Assembly (NCBI RefSeq): GCF_001039355.2
Contig: NW_019775395.1
Coordinates: 370,602 to 423,612 of the forward strand
Direction of reading: 5' to 3'
From: Lingula anatina
Lineage: Eukaryota > Brachiopoda > Lingulata > Lingulida > Lingulidae
DNA: 53,011 bases
How positions within the stretch are numbered: position 1 is the first letter of the stretch; every line of letters begins with the position of its first letter. The position numbers and the translations under genes are program-made. The notes beneath the pieces are model-generated. The model had not been told where the DNA came from and did not search any database. It saw only the letters and a program-made list of their open reading frames with translations. This document shows positions 11,401 to 21,898 of this stretch, piece after piece.

Positions 11401-12513
11401 GACTGTCCTAACTTTTAACTCTTTATGAAACAATTTTTCAAGTAACCCTTAGACTTGCCGTATGTATATCTGATATTTGTGGAGGAAACTTAAGATATTT
11501 CACCAGTTAGAAAAAAATCATCATATTATGTGAGTGATTATATACTGAAATATTAAAAATTAGGTGTATAGTTGTATTATTGTGATAATATTAACTTTAA
11601 TCTATCAAGTATTAATTTGCTTGAACATACACAAAGTTGAGGTGTATCTTTTTTGTTTCCATAGGGGAGTATAATGACTGGCTATCCTGTGAGAACACAG
11701 GCTACCACCAGTACTTACCAGCCACCTGCCTCACAACCTGTAAGTGAACAATGGCCTGGATAGAATAATAATAATAGTAATGTAAATTATGTGACAATTG
11801 TGAACTTTGAAATTGATAATATAGCAATATGAATTATGCGACAAATGTGAAAATTAGATTTGATGATGCTTATATTGTTATTATTATTTTTATGTAAGTG
11901 CTGCTCTGTGATATGCTGTTATTTTATGCATTTCAATTTTCATTTATTGAAGATGTGCAGAGTTCTTCAAAAATAATATTGTGATAAGTTAGGGGCAATT
12001 TAAATGTCAGTTTTATAGTTTATACAACAATGAAGATTTAATCCTGAAAATAGAAGTTTTAGTGTGCATTGTATTGTACAATGGGTTAATTAACCATTCA
12101 TTATACACTTTTACCATTTGAATTCTTGCTCTCAGTAGTGAATAATATTTGAAATACTGTTAAATAGAGATGAGTACAGCATTCTCTTTACACAATAAAT
12201 CAGTTTATCTTAGGGCTTATTCTCAATGAAATTATTGTTGTACATAGATTGATCCAAATCCCAGGGACTCGGCAGAATGCAATCTGATTGTATTCAGCGA
12301 GAGTCCCCTTGGAGTTGGATCAGCCCACATAGAACAATATAGCCCTTATTTATATATATGTATGTATTTGTTGGCTCATAATCATATACATTTTCATTTG
12401 CTTTTATTTTTTTTTTTTTTTTTAAGAAGTTTTTTTTTTTTTCATTTCAGGCAGGGCAGCCTAGATACAGCTATCCTGGACAGCCACAAAGGTTCTTTGG
12501 CTACGAGAAATAA
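5470..12513 (+). CDS. GPS2: GPS2, G protein pathway suppressor 2 (11 coding exons, 413 aa)
   Basis: Coding exons: 5470-5563, 5882-5985, 6723-6844, 7369-7510, 8348-8422, 9690-9831, 10231-10506, 10917-10996, 11296-11364, 11665-11739, 12451-12513; all phases join. The first exon begins in 5' UTR at 5432 after a 3' splice site. The N-terminus MPALIERPKMTRAMYQALKK aligns with vertebrate GPS2. Residues about 20-106 are a charged coiled coil (TLEQTKEQ, LLKKAIHEDETRRRQ), the region known in the family to bind NCoR/SMRT and TBL1. The rest is Pro/Gln/Ser/Tyr-rich and probably disordered; it ends PQRFFGYEK, like the vertebrate NPRFYHK end. The human protein is 327 aa; the extra length is in the low-complexity part, especially exon 7. 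In other animals GPS2 is a nuclear subunit of the NCoR/SMRT-HDAC3 complex that limits inflammatory and JNK signalling. Exons 1-4 exist twice here; this model uses the copy next to exon 5. Confidence 0.9.
6088..6222. repeat. Diverged MITE remnant in GPS2 intron 2, copy B
   Basis: Counterpart of 3090-3225, with the same degraded TTGGTCC/GGACC-type inverted words. It is present in both copies and so predates their separation. Confidence 0.5.
8112..8284. mobile_element. 173-bp MITE in GPS2 intron 4
   Basis: Inverted ends CTGGGGTGGC and GCTACCCCAG (one mismatch), continuing inward with TTTAGCCAATTT-type words in both orientations. It is flanked by the 5-bp direct repeat CTACC at 8107-8111 and 8285-8289. 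No coding capacity. Confidence 0.65.
9429..9689 (+). repeat. Tandem repeat of a 3' splice site, five decoys before GPS2 exon 6
   Basis: Five consecutive units of about 50 bp (from about 9430, 9480, 9530, 9580 and 9632), each with CTCCCTCCAG (or CTTCCAG) followed by AGTATGAAGAGGCCCAG or a close variant. The sixth occurrence is the real acceptor (CCCTACAG at 9689) and the start of exon 6. The repeat unit therefore contains the intron end plus the first codons of the exon. In the frame set by exon 5, every decoy reads Ser-(Met/Ile/Thr/Leu)-Lys-Arg-Pro and then reaches a stop before or inside the next unit. Confidence 0.85.
10911..10916 (+). promoter_or_regulatory. NAGNAG tandem acceptor at GPS2 exon 8
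   Basis: Intron 7 ends CATCAGCAG before CTCAC. Both AGs keep the frame: use of the first adds one alanine codon. Families with this motif commonly produce both isoforms; which one is used here cannot be told from sequence. Confidence 0.5.
12250..12322. repeat. Imperfect 73-bp palindrome in GPS2 intron 10
   Basis: TGATCCAAATCCCAGGGACTC on the left pairs with GAGTCCCCTTGGAGTTGGATCA on the right, and the middle GAATGCAATC/GATTGTATTC also pairs, so almost the whole stretch can fold as one hairpin. Probably a small foldback repeat; no target duplication is evident. Confidence 0.55.
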
Positions 12514-13905
12514 AAATATCAACTTCATAAACTCTTGGTGTGGAACACCCAGTGGCTTTACAGTACAGTGTCCATATTAAGGAAAGGTTTTGATGATGAT
12601 GATGATGATGATAATCACTTATGTGTCAGAACAAATTTTTTATGAAACCACTGTTTTGCTTGGAACATCTTCGGGCTGGATACCTACAGGGTGTCCGTTG
12701 AACTGTGAGTGGTTTTCAAAGTTATTCTCATCACCAAAATTTTGAATTCAACATCTTGTAGAACCACGAACAAGATATTTAAAAAACTATCCATGTTGTA
12801 GTTGTACTCTCTATGGTTGTCACTTGATGGATTCGTTAACTTTGGCTGACCAATTTACAGAAGGCCAATAAGAATTCCCATTTCGTGTTTTTTTTTTCCT
12901 TCTCTGAAAATTTTGCTTAATTACAGGCCCAGTTCTGCAATGTATAGTTTATTTTTTCCTTAATATATGGACTGAGATAGTTGTATGTAGATTTGTCAGC
13001 TTTAGCTGGCTACTTATGTTTTCATTCAGATGTATAGGTATGCAGACGTCATGTAAAACGGGCGCAGGTGCCTGATCCGTGTACTGATTGTATTCAATCT
13101 GGCTGGCTTTTGTCAAAATATACAGAAGAAATAGACTAGTCTAGATCGTGTTAGAATATAAGAAAAGATGTTTGTTCGTTGTTGTGCATTAATGACAGTA
13201 GATTGCATGAAAGAATGCTCGAGATTTTCACTGACAAGATATAGACAGTACGTAGCTAGATTTGTATTTCAAGCTTATTTTTTTCTATAGTGCAGAGCAC
13301 TCCAACTTTTAATAGTAACGTACCATGTAAAAAGAAGTTGATCATTTTAATATGTTATAACTACATTTAGTGTAGCTGTTTATTGTAAACAGTATATGTT
13401 GTTGTTGTCTTAAATATTTAGAGATTTATATCGTCAAGTCGCTGTTTCTCTGGGAAGTAAAATTTATTATTCCTATAGGTTTTGCATTATATTTGTTCGT
13501 TGGTGTTTATAGTTGAGAAATTGGATTGATCCAAAGGACAGTTACATTTGTAATTGTTTTATCTGTTACCAGTTAACAAAAAGGATAGTCCAAGGCCTTT
13601 GTATCAATATGGTAAAAAAGGGATTCACTATTTTGACTAATTGGGGTTGTTTTTTTTCTGATTTAAGAAAGTTTATTCAATAATTATTATTATCTGATAA
13701 AATTGTCAAATTAGTAGCAACTGTCGTCTCAGCAAGACGGACTTTTTTCTTATTGTTTGAGAAACATTGATATGATTTTAACAAACATTTTACTTCAAAA
13801 TTACATGTGCTTTCTGTCTATTGTCATTATGACTTGCTAATTTCCCCCTTTCACAAAATTTCACTAATTGTATATGTATGAAAATAAATATGTGGAACTC
13901 GATTG
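12514..13905 (+). other. GPS2 3' UTR with poly(A) signal
   Basis: AT-rich sequence after the TAA with no further exon. It holds a GAT microsatellite at about 12589-12612. A canonical AATAAA lies at 13883-13888, giving a likely transcript end near 13900. The opposite-strand gene ends at 14028, so the two transcripts may overlap at their 3' ends. Confidence 0.5.
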
Positions 13906-14027
13906 TAAAGCCTTTTCTGTCGATATTCTTTGGTGCATCCATTTTATATGATCAAGCAGTCGGATATAATGGGGAAAATGCGTCTCTAGAGAAGAAGATG
14001 CTCGTTGCTGATATTTAAACATTTTTA

Positions 14028-17000
14028 TCACTTGGTGTTGCATGAACTACGATACTGTGCCATGTCGTCCCAAGGAATATCTGCAATTATCCCATCAGGA
14101 TTATCAATCACGTAATCTAAGAGATTGAAGAAATCTTCTTTGATCTGGTGAGCCTCTTCCTCGCTGAAGGCGTCTTGGCTTAATTCGAAAACGATGAAAC
14201 TGTTGTTGGGGTTGCGTTTGTCGTAGTAGAATCGAATTTGCGTCTCGATAATGGTTTCTAGAGTATTCAGAATTAAACCTGAAATTGAGAGGCAATCATT
14301 CTTTTAATCATCAGAGTATTTAAAGAACTTTGTCCAGTGTGAAAAACAAAATTTAAATAACACATGCAATTAGAAATAACGGCAGAATTTGCATCTGTTG
14401 GATACAAATCTAGCTAAAATATTACGAATATCTTATCAATTCTAATAAATTATCTTCAGTTATATATCTGGATATACATCGCATGGCCAGAAATGCGCAG
14501 CATTCACGCGATACGCGAGGGCGCTACAGTAGGGCTTCACGTGACTCAACTAGCCAATCAGCACAACTAGCACAACAATGGCATCGCACGCAGACTCTGT
14601 GATAAGTGCTCAGCCCATTGTCAAGTAGTGTTAGTTCATGGTAACAAGCGTCTGACATGTGCAGAGAAGTTTATTGTAATATATATTGTTCTTATTGTTA
14701 CATTATTAAATCTAACTCTGTATCCAAGTAGTAACTATACTGTACCAAGTCAGGTACTGATGTTGTGCAGAGGTCATATATTCCAGAATAAGCCATTACC
14801 ACTAATTTATAACTTTAATTTTGTTTAATATGTTATTCATGAAATAGTTCATGAAAGATTATTTTAATTTGTTAAATCGTGATCTTATTCTTTTTATATT
14901 CAAATAATTGAATAATGGGGGTAAAATTGGTCTTCCACTTCTTATTTGCATTTTTCCTTTACTACAAGATTATTTTGGAACAGTTGCAGCATTAAAATTT
15001 AAAATAAATAGCAATCTGAAAGAAGAATTTTACATTATTATTAAATGATGATAGGAATTTTGGATTAAGAGATTAGTTAAATACTGAGTAGTGATATTGT
15101 CAGTCAATTTATGTAGAATCTGATAATATGATTGAAAAAACTGATTGAATTCTTGGCCTTGCACTGGGCAGTTTCACATTTGTGCCAAGTGCTTTTTTTG
15201 GACTCCATTGTACAGTGGTAAAAGTTCTTCAATTGCCACGAAAGTTTTTAATCAGACTCTGTATGGTGCTGCTATCTGCTGGTGCTATCGGCAACGAATT
15301 AGTTTGCCTTTGTTTCTGAGTGAATCTACCGTCTAAAATCACTATTTCTGAAAATATGTGCGTTTTGCTGAGGGTAGGCTAGGCAATACACGGCAAACTT
15401 CTTAGTACGTGTGTACAACAGAATATTTTTAAAAAGCCTAGCGATATTTGGTCAGGAGTTGCTTGAAGCATAGCACAGCGTTGCTGTCTATCGGCGTCAG
15501 GCCGTTAGTTTGTCAATTATCACGAATTACCCACGAATCGCGAACCCATTCATTTTCCTATGGCAATCTAGCAACTCATTAAAAGTGCACGCATGCGCAG
15601 TGGGCTAAGCGTGACGTCATGCAGTGCATTTCTGGGGATGGATCACACATGACCTACATGTATATAGCTATTATAAATAGGGAAAATGACCATATAAGAA
15701 TATGTCTTCACAAAGAAAAATTTAAAATATTTTAAATTAAAAGATATGCCACTTGGATTTTAATTTACTACATTTTTCGAATACTGAATTCTGAATTCAC
15801 CTTTGAATTGGAAATTTGTCCCCTGCTTCTGGACGAATTGCTTGCGGAAAGACCAAAACCCCACTCGCTCTTGGTTGATTTTGTGCTTCGGGTATTTCCG
15901 TGTAATTTCGGTCATGTGCGCCTCGACGAGAGCCTGAATCCGGTCCGCCGGGTACAAGCCGTGTTCCACAGATTGCTGTATTACTGACGAGTTCTTCTGC
16001 AAGAAATCTTTGATCGTGGCTCCGCCTGTTTCTTTGAAGTCAGCGTAGAGGGATATTCCGTTGATAAGTTTAGTAAGAACGCCTTTCAGTTCGGGGACGA
16101 AACGAGTGACGTCAACATTGGTGGTGATGTTAACACTCTCCCCTGTGTACAAGTGGAGCAGGAGCTGGTAGACGCTAGTAATTATCTTTAAGGAAAATAT
16201 CAAATTCTTGTAAAAGGTGTGTAAAACAAAAGTGTTGCCTACGCAAGAGAATGATATCGTTTCAAATCAATTGAAGAAAAAATATTAATTTTGGAGCAGT
16301 TTGAGGGCACATTCCTATGACAGTGTTAACCTTAGAAAAAATTAAGGACCCTTACCCTGAAGCACGTAGAATTATAATCTTCCGTCATTTTCACCATACC
16401 GCTGACCTGCTTCTCTGTCATTTGCCTACTGACATTTCTAATTCGACCGGAATATTGTCCAGAGGCTGGACAGTGGGCAGAGATGGACAACTTCACTCCA
16501 TCTTTTGGCATGGACTCCACCACGCTCTTCCAAAACGCTGCGTCACTGCTCTCCCGGGCCGCGACTGCGTCCTTCAGAATTTTCGGAAAGTCGCACATTT
16601 TGACTGGAGGGATTGGTGCAGATATCTTCTTCCCCAGTTTCAACATGGTGATTTTGCCAAATGCGTCGGTGAGAACCGCTAGTCCCGCGTTGTCGCTATT
16701 GATTTCATTGATGACGAGCCGAATCTCTCGGTCGGGGCCAGTTGCCCAGAGTAGCACTCGCAGAGGGGGGCCTTTTCTGAGATCCATCGGGTCCTCAGTC
16801 TCCGTCTCGAATCGTTCTTTATCTTCAATGACTCGGAAGTCTATATTTTCCCAGTCAGCTGGCAGAAAAACATGCACGAAGTCTTCAGCGCAGCTTTCTT
16901 GCCCGGCCACTTTTGGTCTTACGATCATCCGAAGGAAAGGAATATAGCGGACCCAGTCAAAAATTACAGACCTCCAAAATTTCTCTGCATTTTCAATGGT

Positions 17001-17210
17001 GGATGGCGTTGAAAATGGCAGAATTGCGGCATTGAAAAAATCTTTTCCACCAGTTTCCTGATTTATGACGAACTGTGATGCATACTGCGTCCAGCTTAAC
17101 TCGGGGCCTACAACTTCTTGATCGCAGTCCGGTGGAAACTGGATGGCAGTCTCCTCTGCAGAGAAGCCTCGGTCCAATCTTTTTTCCGTTGCGTGGGTTA
17201 AGTCAGCCAT
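14028..17210 (-). CDS. Condensation-domain / acyltransferase-like protein (3 exons, 496 aa)
   Basis: Exons on the minus strand: 17210-16356, 16185-15801, 14278-14028 (TGA at 14028-14030); phases close exactly. The whole chain reads as one chloramphenicol-acetyltransferase-like fold of the NRPS condensation / PapA / alcohol-acetyltransferase type. An N-lobe segment FWRSVIFDWVRYIPFLRMIV sits at 78-97. The active-site strand position is at about 165-176. The C-lobe motif GVLTKLINGISLYADF is followed by a TIKDFL...HGLYPADRI stretch, and the last exon has the usual I(I/A)DIPWDD ending. The catalytic HHxxxDG motif reads NEINSDN (168-174): both histidines and the glycine are gone and only Asp173 remains. 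It has no carrier-protein or adenylation domain, so it stands alone. No signal peptide or membrane segment is seen. The substrate is unknown; it may be inactive or use another mechanism. It may overlap the GPS2 3' UTR. Confidence 0.8.
14487..15635. mobile_element. Possible 1.15-kb TIR element in intron 2 of the condensation-like gene
   Basis: The ends 14487-14503 and 15619-15635 are inverted repeats matching 15 of 17 bases (CCAGAAATGC then GCAGCAT or ACTGCAT). Both ends carry locally CpG-rich sequence unlike the AT-rich interior. No convincing target-site duplication and no transposase reading frame. It would make up most of the 1.5-kb intron. Confidence 0.4.
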
Positions 17211-17985
17211 ATGTTCTATGTTGCCTGGAAAGACATTTGACGTATACTGCTAGAAGACGCTTTGAAAGTAGGCTTATCTCTACCTTGATTTAAAGTTTAA
17301 GGTTTTTATCTTAACGTTGCCTTCAGCAACAGTAATATCCATCAAGACCCTTTGCATGCACGTGGGTTATTTTTACTGTCTTTGGTACTGCTTTAGACGC
17401 AGACTGAAAGAAAAGCAAAAGACTTCTGATTGACTAACACGTAACAAAGAAGAAAGTAGGCCCTATACTTCCTTCGATAGTCGATGGGGGTCGGGTGTTC
17501 ATACACTCACACCTTCTTACTTAAACGAAGAACGCAGCACCTACAGCAGAACTCTGCAGATAATATTAATGAGGGTTATAATTTGAGATGGTACCATTTT
17601 GAAAATAACGGGCCATAAAATGCTCTTATCAGTAGCCCATAACGAATTGCCCAGACTTGGTCGAAATGCCCCCCTTTTGTGGAAAAAATAACCATCTCAC
17701 ACTTACGTGTACTTATGATCAGATTCTCCCTAGGTATTTTCCTCTCAGCTTTGCACTGGGGTGCTACAACTCTCCGACAGTTTCAACTGACCAGTTTGTA
17801 GTGAGCCCTGAAATTCACGCGAACTTTCCTATCTTAAATCCGCGGCCTATCGGTGTGATTAGATAGAATGCATTCAAACAGTGATTCTATTGATAGTAGA
17901 TTACACAGTCTGTCGCTCTAAATGGGTTTCAGAGTATTTCCATGACTCGCCAATCCTGGCGGTCTGGGTTATTTATTTACGTGTC
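17211..17985. other. Presumed promoter region of the condensation-like gene
   Basis: Lies upstream of the minus-strand ATG at 17210 and extends to the retroelement fragment. No coding segment, TATA box in a convincing place or RNA gene was recognised. Confidence 0.3.
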
Positions 17986-17989
17986 TTGT

Positions 17990-18955
17990 GTTTTGAACAC
18001 CTAGCCCTTCGGGTTTATAAGACACCTGTTGAGTACAATTGTTCCTGTATTTTATCAAAAATCTTACCTACAAATTTTACTAGCTGCCTCAAATCTTTTT
18101 CCATTAAATCTTCTATAGAGGTATCATTTTTTTGGATCGCCAACTTTAAAAAACAGTTATATCTTTCCTCTGTGTAAGCAGTGCACCGAAGTAAGACATG
18201 ACTCTCATCTTCTAAGTCTTTTTTACATACTTGGCATATTCTTTCATTTAAAGGTGCATTTGTATACCGTCCAGTTTCCACATGCAGAGGCAAAATGCCC
18301 ATCCGAAATTGAGTAAAAATTGATTTTTCTTTTCTATTTAAATCTAGGTGTAAATATTTTTCAGTTTTCAATTCTTTTTTTAAATGTCATATATGTTCGA
18401 AGTTTGGGAAATTTCAAAATGTCTTTTTTCCATTTAATTTGAAATTTTTCATAAAAGAGTTTTTTTAATGTATTCTATATCCACAATTTGTTTGATCGAA
18501 AAATGGCTTTCGATATTACATAATTTGAGTATCTCTCTTACCTCGGAGCACCAGTTTTTTCCCCAATTTATAATCCTCTTAAAAATCTGTTTCACAAGTC
18601 TATCATTTTGGGCAAGTATTAAAATGTTCCAAAGTCTAAGTATGTTCAACCACCTATTAAATTTTAGAGGTATCCAACCTGAGTCACCATACAGACTAAT
18701 TTTGGGTGTAAATAGGTGTACTCCTAAATAGTATCTTAACGCATTGAACATAGCTTTTTCACAGGTTTCACTTTCTGGAAATCCCCAAACCCCCGACCCG
18801 TATTCTAAAATTGGACTTACACAACTGTTAAACAATTTTTGGTATGTGGAGAATCCCATTTAATTTGACCAACCTTTTTTGCTTTTGCTATTATCAAACC
18901 CAGTGCTCTAGTTGCTGATTCAGACAGAGATTTAGTATTAAGATGGGGAGGAACA
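17990..18955 (-). mobile_element. Decayed LINE (non-LTR retrotransposon) 3' fragment
   Basis: Minus-strand reading. About 18955-18870 encodes a KSLSESATRALGLIIAKAKK-type segment. 18859-18449 holds the motif LFNSCVSPILEYGSGVWG, typical of the region after the reverse transcriptase. 18371-18015 contains the Cys/His knuckle CQVCKKDLEDESHVLLRC (zf-RVT-like). The three parts are in different frames with stops between them, so it is broken by frameshifts. The catalytic reverse-transcriptase core and endonuclease are absent (5' truncation). This is a dead copy; the clade is not determined. Confidence 0.75.
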
Positions 18956-18959
18956 TTTC

Positions 18960-19362
18960 CGTCTGACATCCGTCTTCTGTCCGTCTGTCTTTTTCTTAGG
19001 GCGCTTGCCTTGAAATCATTCTACGTACATGTAGATAAGATCGTGTACGCTCGGCTTCAGAAAGCTTTTCACTTTGTTTTGAGTGCAACCAACCATAATG
19101 CGGAGTAATGAACCTGGACCTCTTTTATTTATTAATGGCTATTTATACTTATAATCCGAAGTATACTCAAGGCATGTAGTACGTCGCATATATCTCCTGC
19201 TTAACTTAAGGTAAATGATCTCTCAATAGGTAATAATAAACTGCGTTTATCAACAAACCCTGATTTCTACCTGACATGCCCCAAATCAACGACAGTACCA
19301 GATAAGATGTATGACTTTGTCCTTGCCTACCCCTCTTGTTAGTTTTATCTGTTGACTGCAAT
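18960..19362. promoter_or_regulatory. Upstream region of CUB gene 1
   Basis: From about 19195 (CTTAACTTAAGG, then AATAATAAACTGCGTTTATC and CTGATTTCTACCTG) to the ATG it closely matches 24695-24856, the flank of the second gene copy. The shared block just before both start codons probably holds promoter and 5' UTR. No TATA box was assigned. Confidence 0.4.
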
Positions 19363-19497
19363 ATGGTCGGGTTAAAGGGAACGGTACATGTATATTGCAT
19401 AGCGCTTGTCTTACTTAAATGTAAGTACCCCCTTTGATTTCGTTTTACTATTTACAAAGTCTCTCGTGATGTAAATACTACTTTATTCTTGATCCAA

Positions 19498-19540
<43 letters not shown>

Positions 19541-21864
19541 CTTAATATATATGCAAATACAGGTATATATCACAGTACATGTATATTATGTTTCAGCCAG
19601 TGTTCCCACCTCAGCCATATGTAATGAGACATTCTATGACGCTGGTAACATCACTATTCCCTCTAATGGTATGTACGAGACAGGCATACTATACAATCAG
19701 TACGTATGAGCTACATGTATACATATGTGTGAGTGGGGGCGGGTGCATTCATATAGAATCACGCGCGATGTTATAAGAGAAATTCCTCCTAGCCCTCCCC
19801 TGTAATGCATATTTACGTTCTAATCAATTTGCCAAACTGATGAACTTATTTTAAGTGTTTTGTACTTCTAAGTGTGATTCAAAAATTTCACTATGTCACT
19901 TTTACAAACATATTAAGCTGAGGACTATGAAGCAAGTATTCCTGAAAAGTGTAAATAGAACTTGCTTTGAATACACAAATTATTATGGGCCTGCATAGTA
20001 ACAACAGGTGCTCCTCTAGTCCTAATTTTCTTAACATTTCTGATATTAAATTGTTTTCCAGAGACGTCGTGCACTTTCTTCCTGAAGTCTTCCACCAACC
20101 AAACTGACCCAGGGATGGTACTGATGTTTGGGACAGTTCCCGCTGATATCACCACACTACAGGTAACCCCCCCCCCCAAAAAAAAAAAAAAAAAAAATAA
20201 AATAATAATAATAATAATAATAATGCATGCATGTAGTTTAAAGCCCCGATACGTAAGTCAGAATGTTGGGCACAACTTTCTAACTATTCTTTTATGCATA
20301 TAACGACCTCAGAAATAAGTTCAATAGTAAATTTGCACAGGTAGGGCCTACATACAAGGAAAAAATTAAGAAATAGAACAGCGACTTGTTGCACCCCGGT
20401 CGGTTACAACAATATCTTCAGGGGGTTGTTTCAACACGTGTATTTTCTTTTTGTTAAAACTGTTCTCTGATGTTAAAAAATGCGCCCCGTGTCTATTATT
20501 CCTGATGGGACGATGTGGAAAACACTGACCATATATGTATATGTGCGTGTGTGCGTGTGTGTGTGTGTGCGTGTGTGTGTGAAGTCTTTAATGGGCACGT
20601 GCACATTTCTGGAGGCGTCTGGGGTGATTACTTTTTGTACCCTTTGTGCAATCTTTGCGTTGATTCAGTCGAAGTACGATATCATTTCTGGCAGCGTTCC
20701 CCTTAATTACAATTAAATTACTTAATATTTTGATGCGTGTGATAATTTTGAAATCTGTCAATACTGAAGAAATCAAAAGAATAGAAATGTGGGAAATATG
20801 GGAAAAATAGCCAGCATGTTGCATTATCGGTATTGTATGAAGAATACCCGGTATATTACATTTTGGTGATGCAGAAACAGAGGTGTTAGTACGCCAGCTT
20901 GCTTTTCGCTACAGATAAGAGACAGACGAGGTCATGTGCTCAGCGATTACAAAGACAATTCTTCCCTCCCCATTGGTGTCTCCACACTGGATGTCACAGA
21001 TAAACCCGCTTTGAGGGTGAGTTAGACATTTGCAAGAAAAATAGTTGTATGTTGCTTGTCAGCTCTGTTTGTTTTAACTCCACCAAAATTTAAATGAAAA
21101 TCAGTTGAAACTTTCTTCTGTGAGTGACCGTTTGTTTGATGACATTTTAGTGTTCGACATATGGTCTATGCGTTGACATCGACTATTATAATATGCACAC
21201 ACACCCTACGCTTGATTTTCTCACTTTTTATTATTTATAGATCGATCTGACAAAGTCTCTGAAACAAAGCAGTAAATCATCATTTGCCACTTTTACAACA
21301 AAAACATTATCGGAAATGGAAGGTATAAGGTGTTATATAATAACTGTAACTTTTATATTAGTTTCAAGGTGTTTATGCCAGGTTTTACCAATACATGTAT
21401 GTTCAGCTTTCAGGCTGAAAGAATGTAATAAAAAAAAGGGTGATTGAATTCAAGACATTGTAGTATGCTTTAAAATTCACCGCACTGAAGAAGAGTCATT
21501 TTCTTTCTATTTCGTCCAATACTTCTAATACAGGTACTTAGTTTAGAAATATTATTAATTATGTTTGTAAGCGCCGTGAAACCTTTGCAATTGCTTTTAC
21601 TATTAGATATATTGATATAACAGATTTCGAGAGTTGAATGAAGGCACGTGAAATTCAATTTAACTGTTTCGTAAATTGTGGAATTAAATGAAATATCCCT
21701 GCTTAGGTCCTACGCACTTGACGGCTGCTGAGGGCTCCATCTTCTCCCCAGCCTGGCCGGCGAATTATCCCGCTAACATCACGGTGTTCTATAACATACG
21801 CACTAAGTATGACAATGGGAAAATTATAGTGAAGTTCAAGGTATGCCTTATGATGCAGCACATA

Positions 21865-21898
<34 letters not shown>

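Noticed and set aside
2290-12513. A GPS2 gene with 15 coding exons using both copies
   Set aside because: Joining exon 4 of copy A to the copy B exon at 5432 gives an early stop, and the copies show allele-like differences.
14104-14295. 63-codon minus-strand frame rich in Arg and Gln
   Set aside because: It is a shadow of the last exon of the condensation-like gene, whose correct frame gives the expected IADIPWDD ending.
16317-16947. Two plus-strand frames of 121 and 154 codons
   Set aside because: Antisense to exon 1 of the condensation-like gene, whose minus-strand frame has the family motifs and splice sites.
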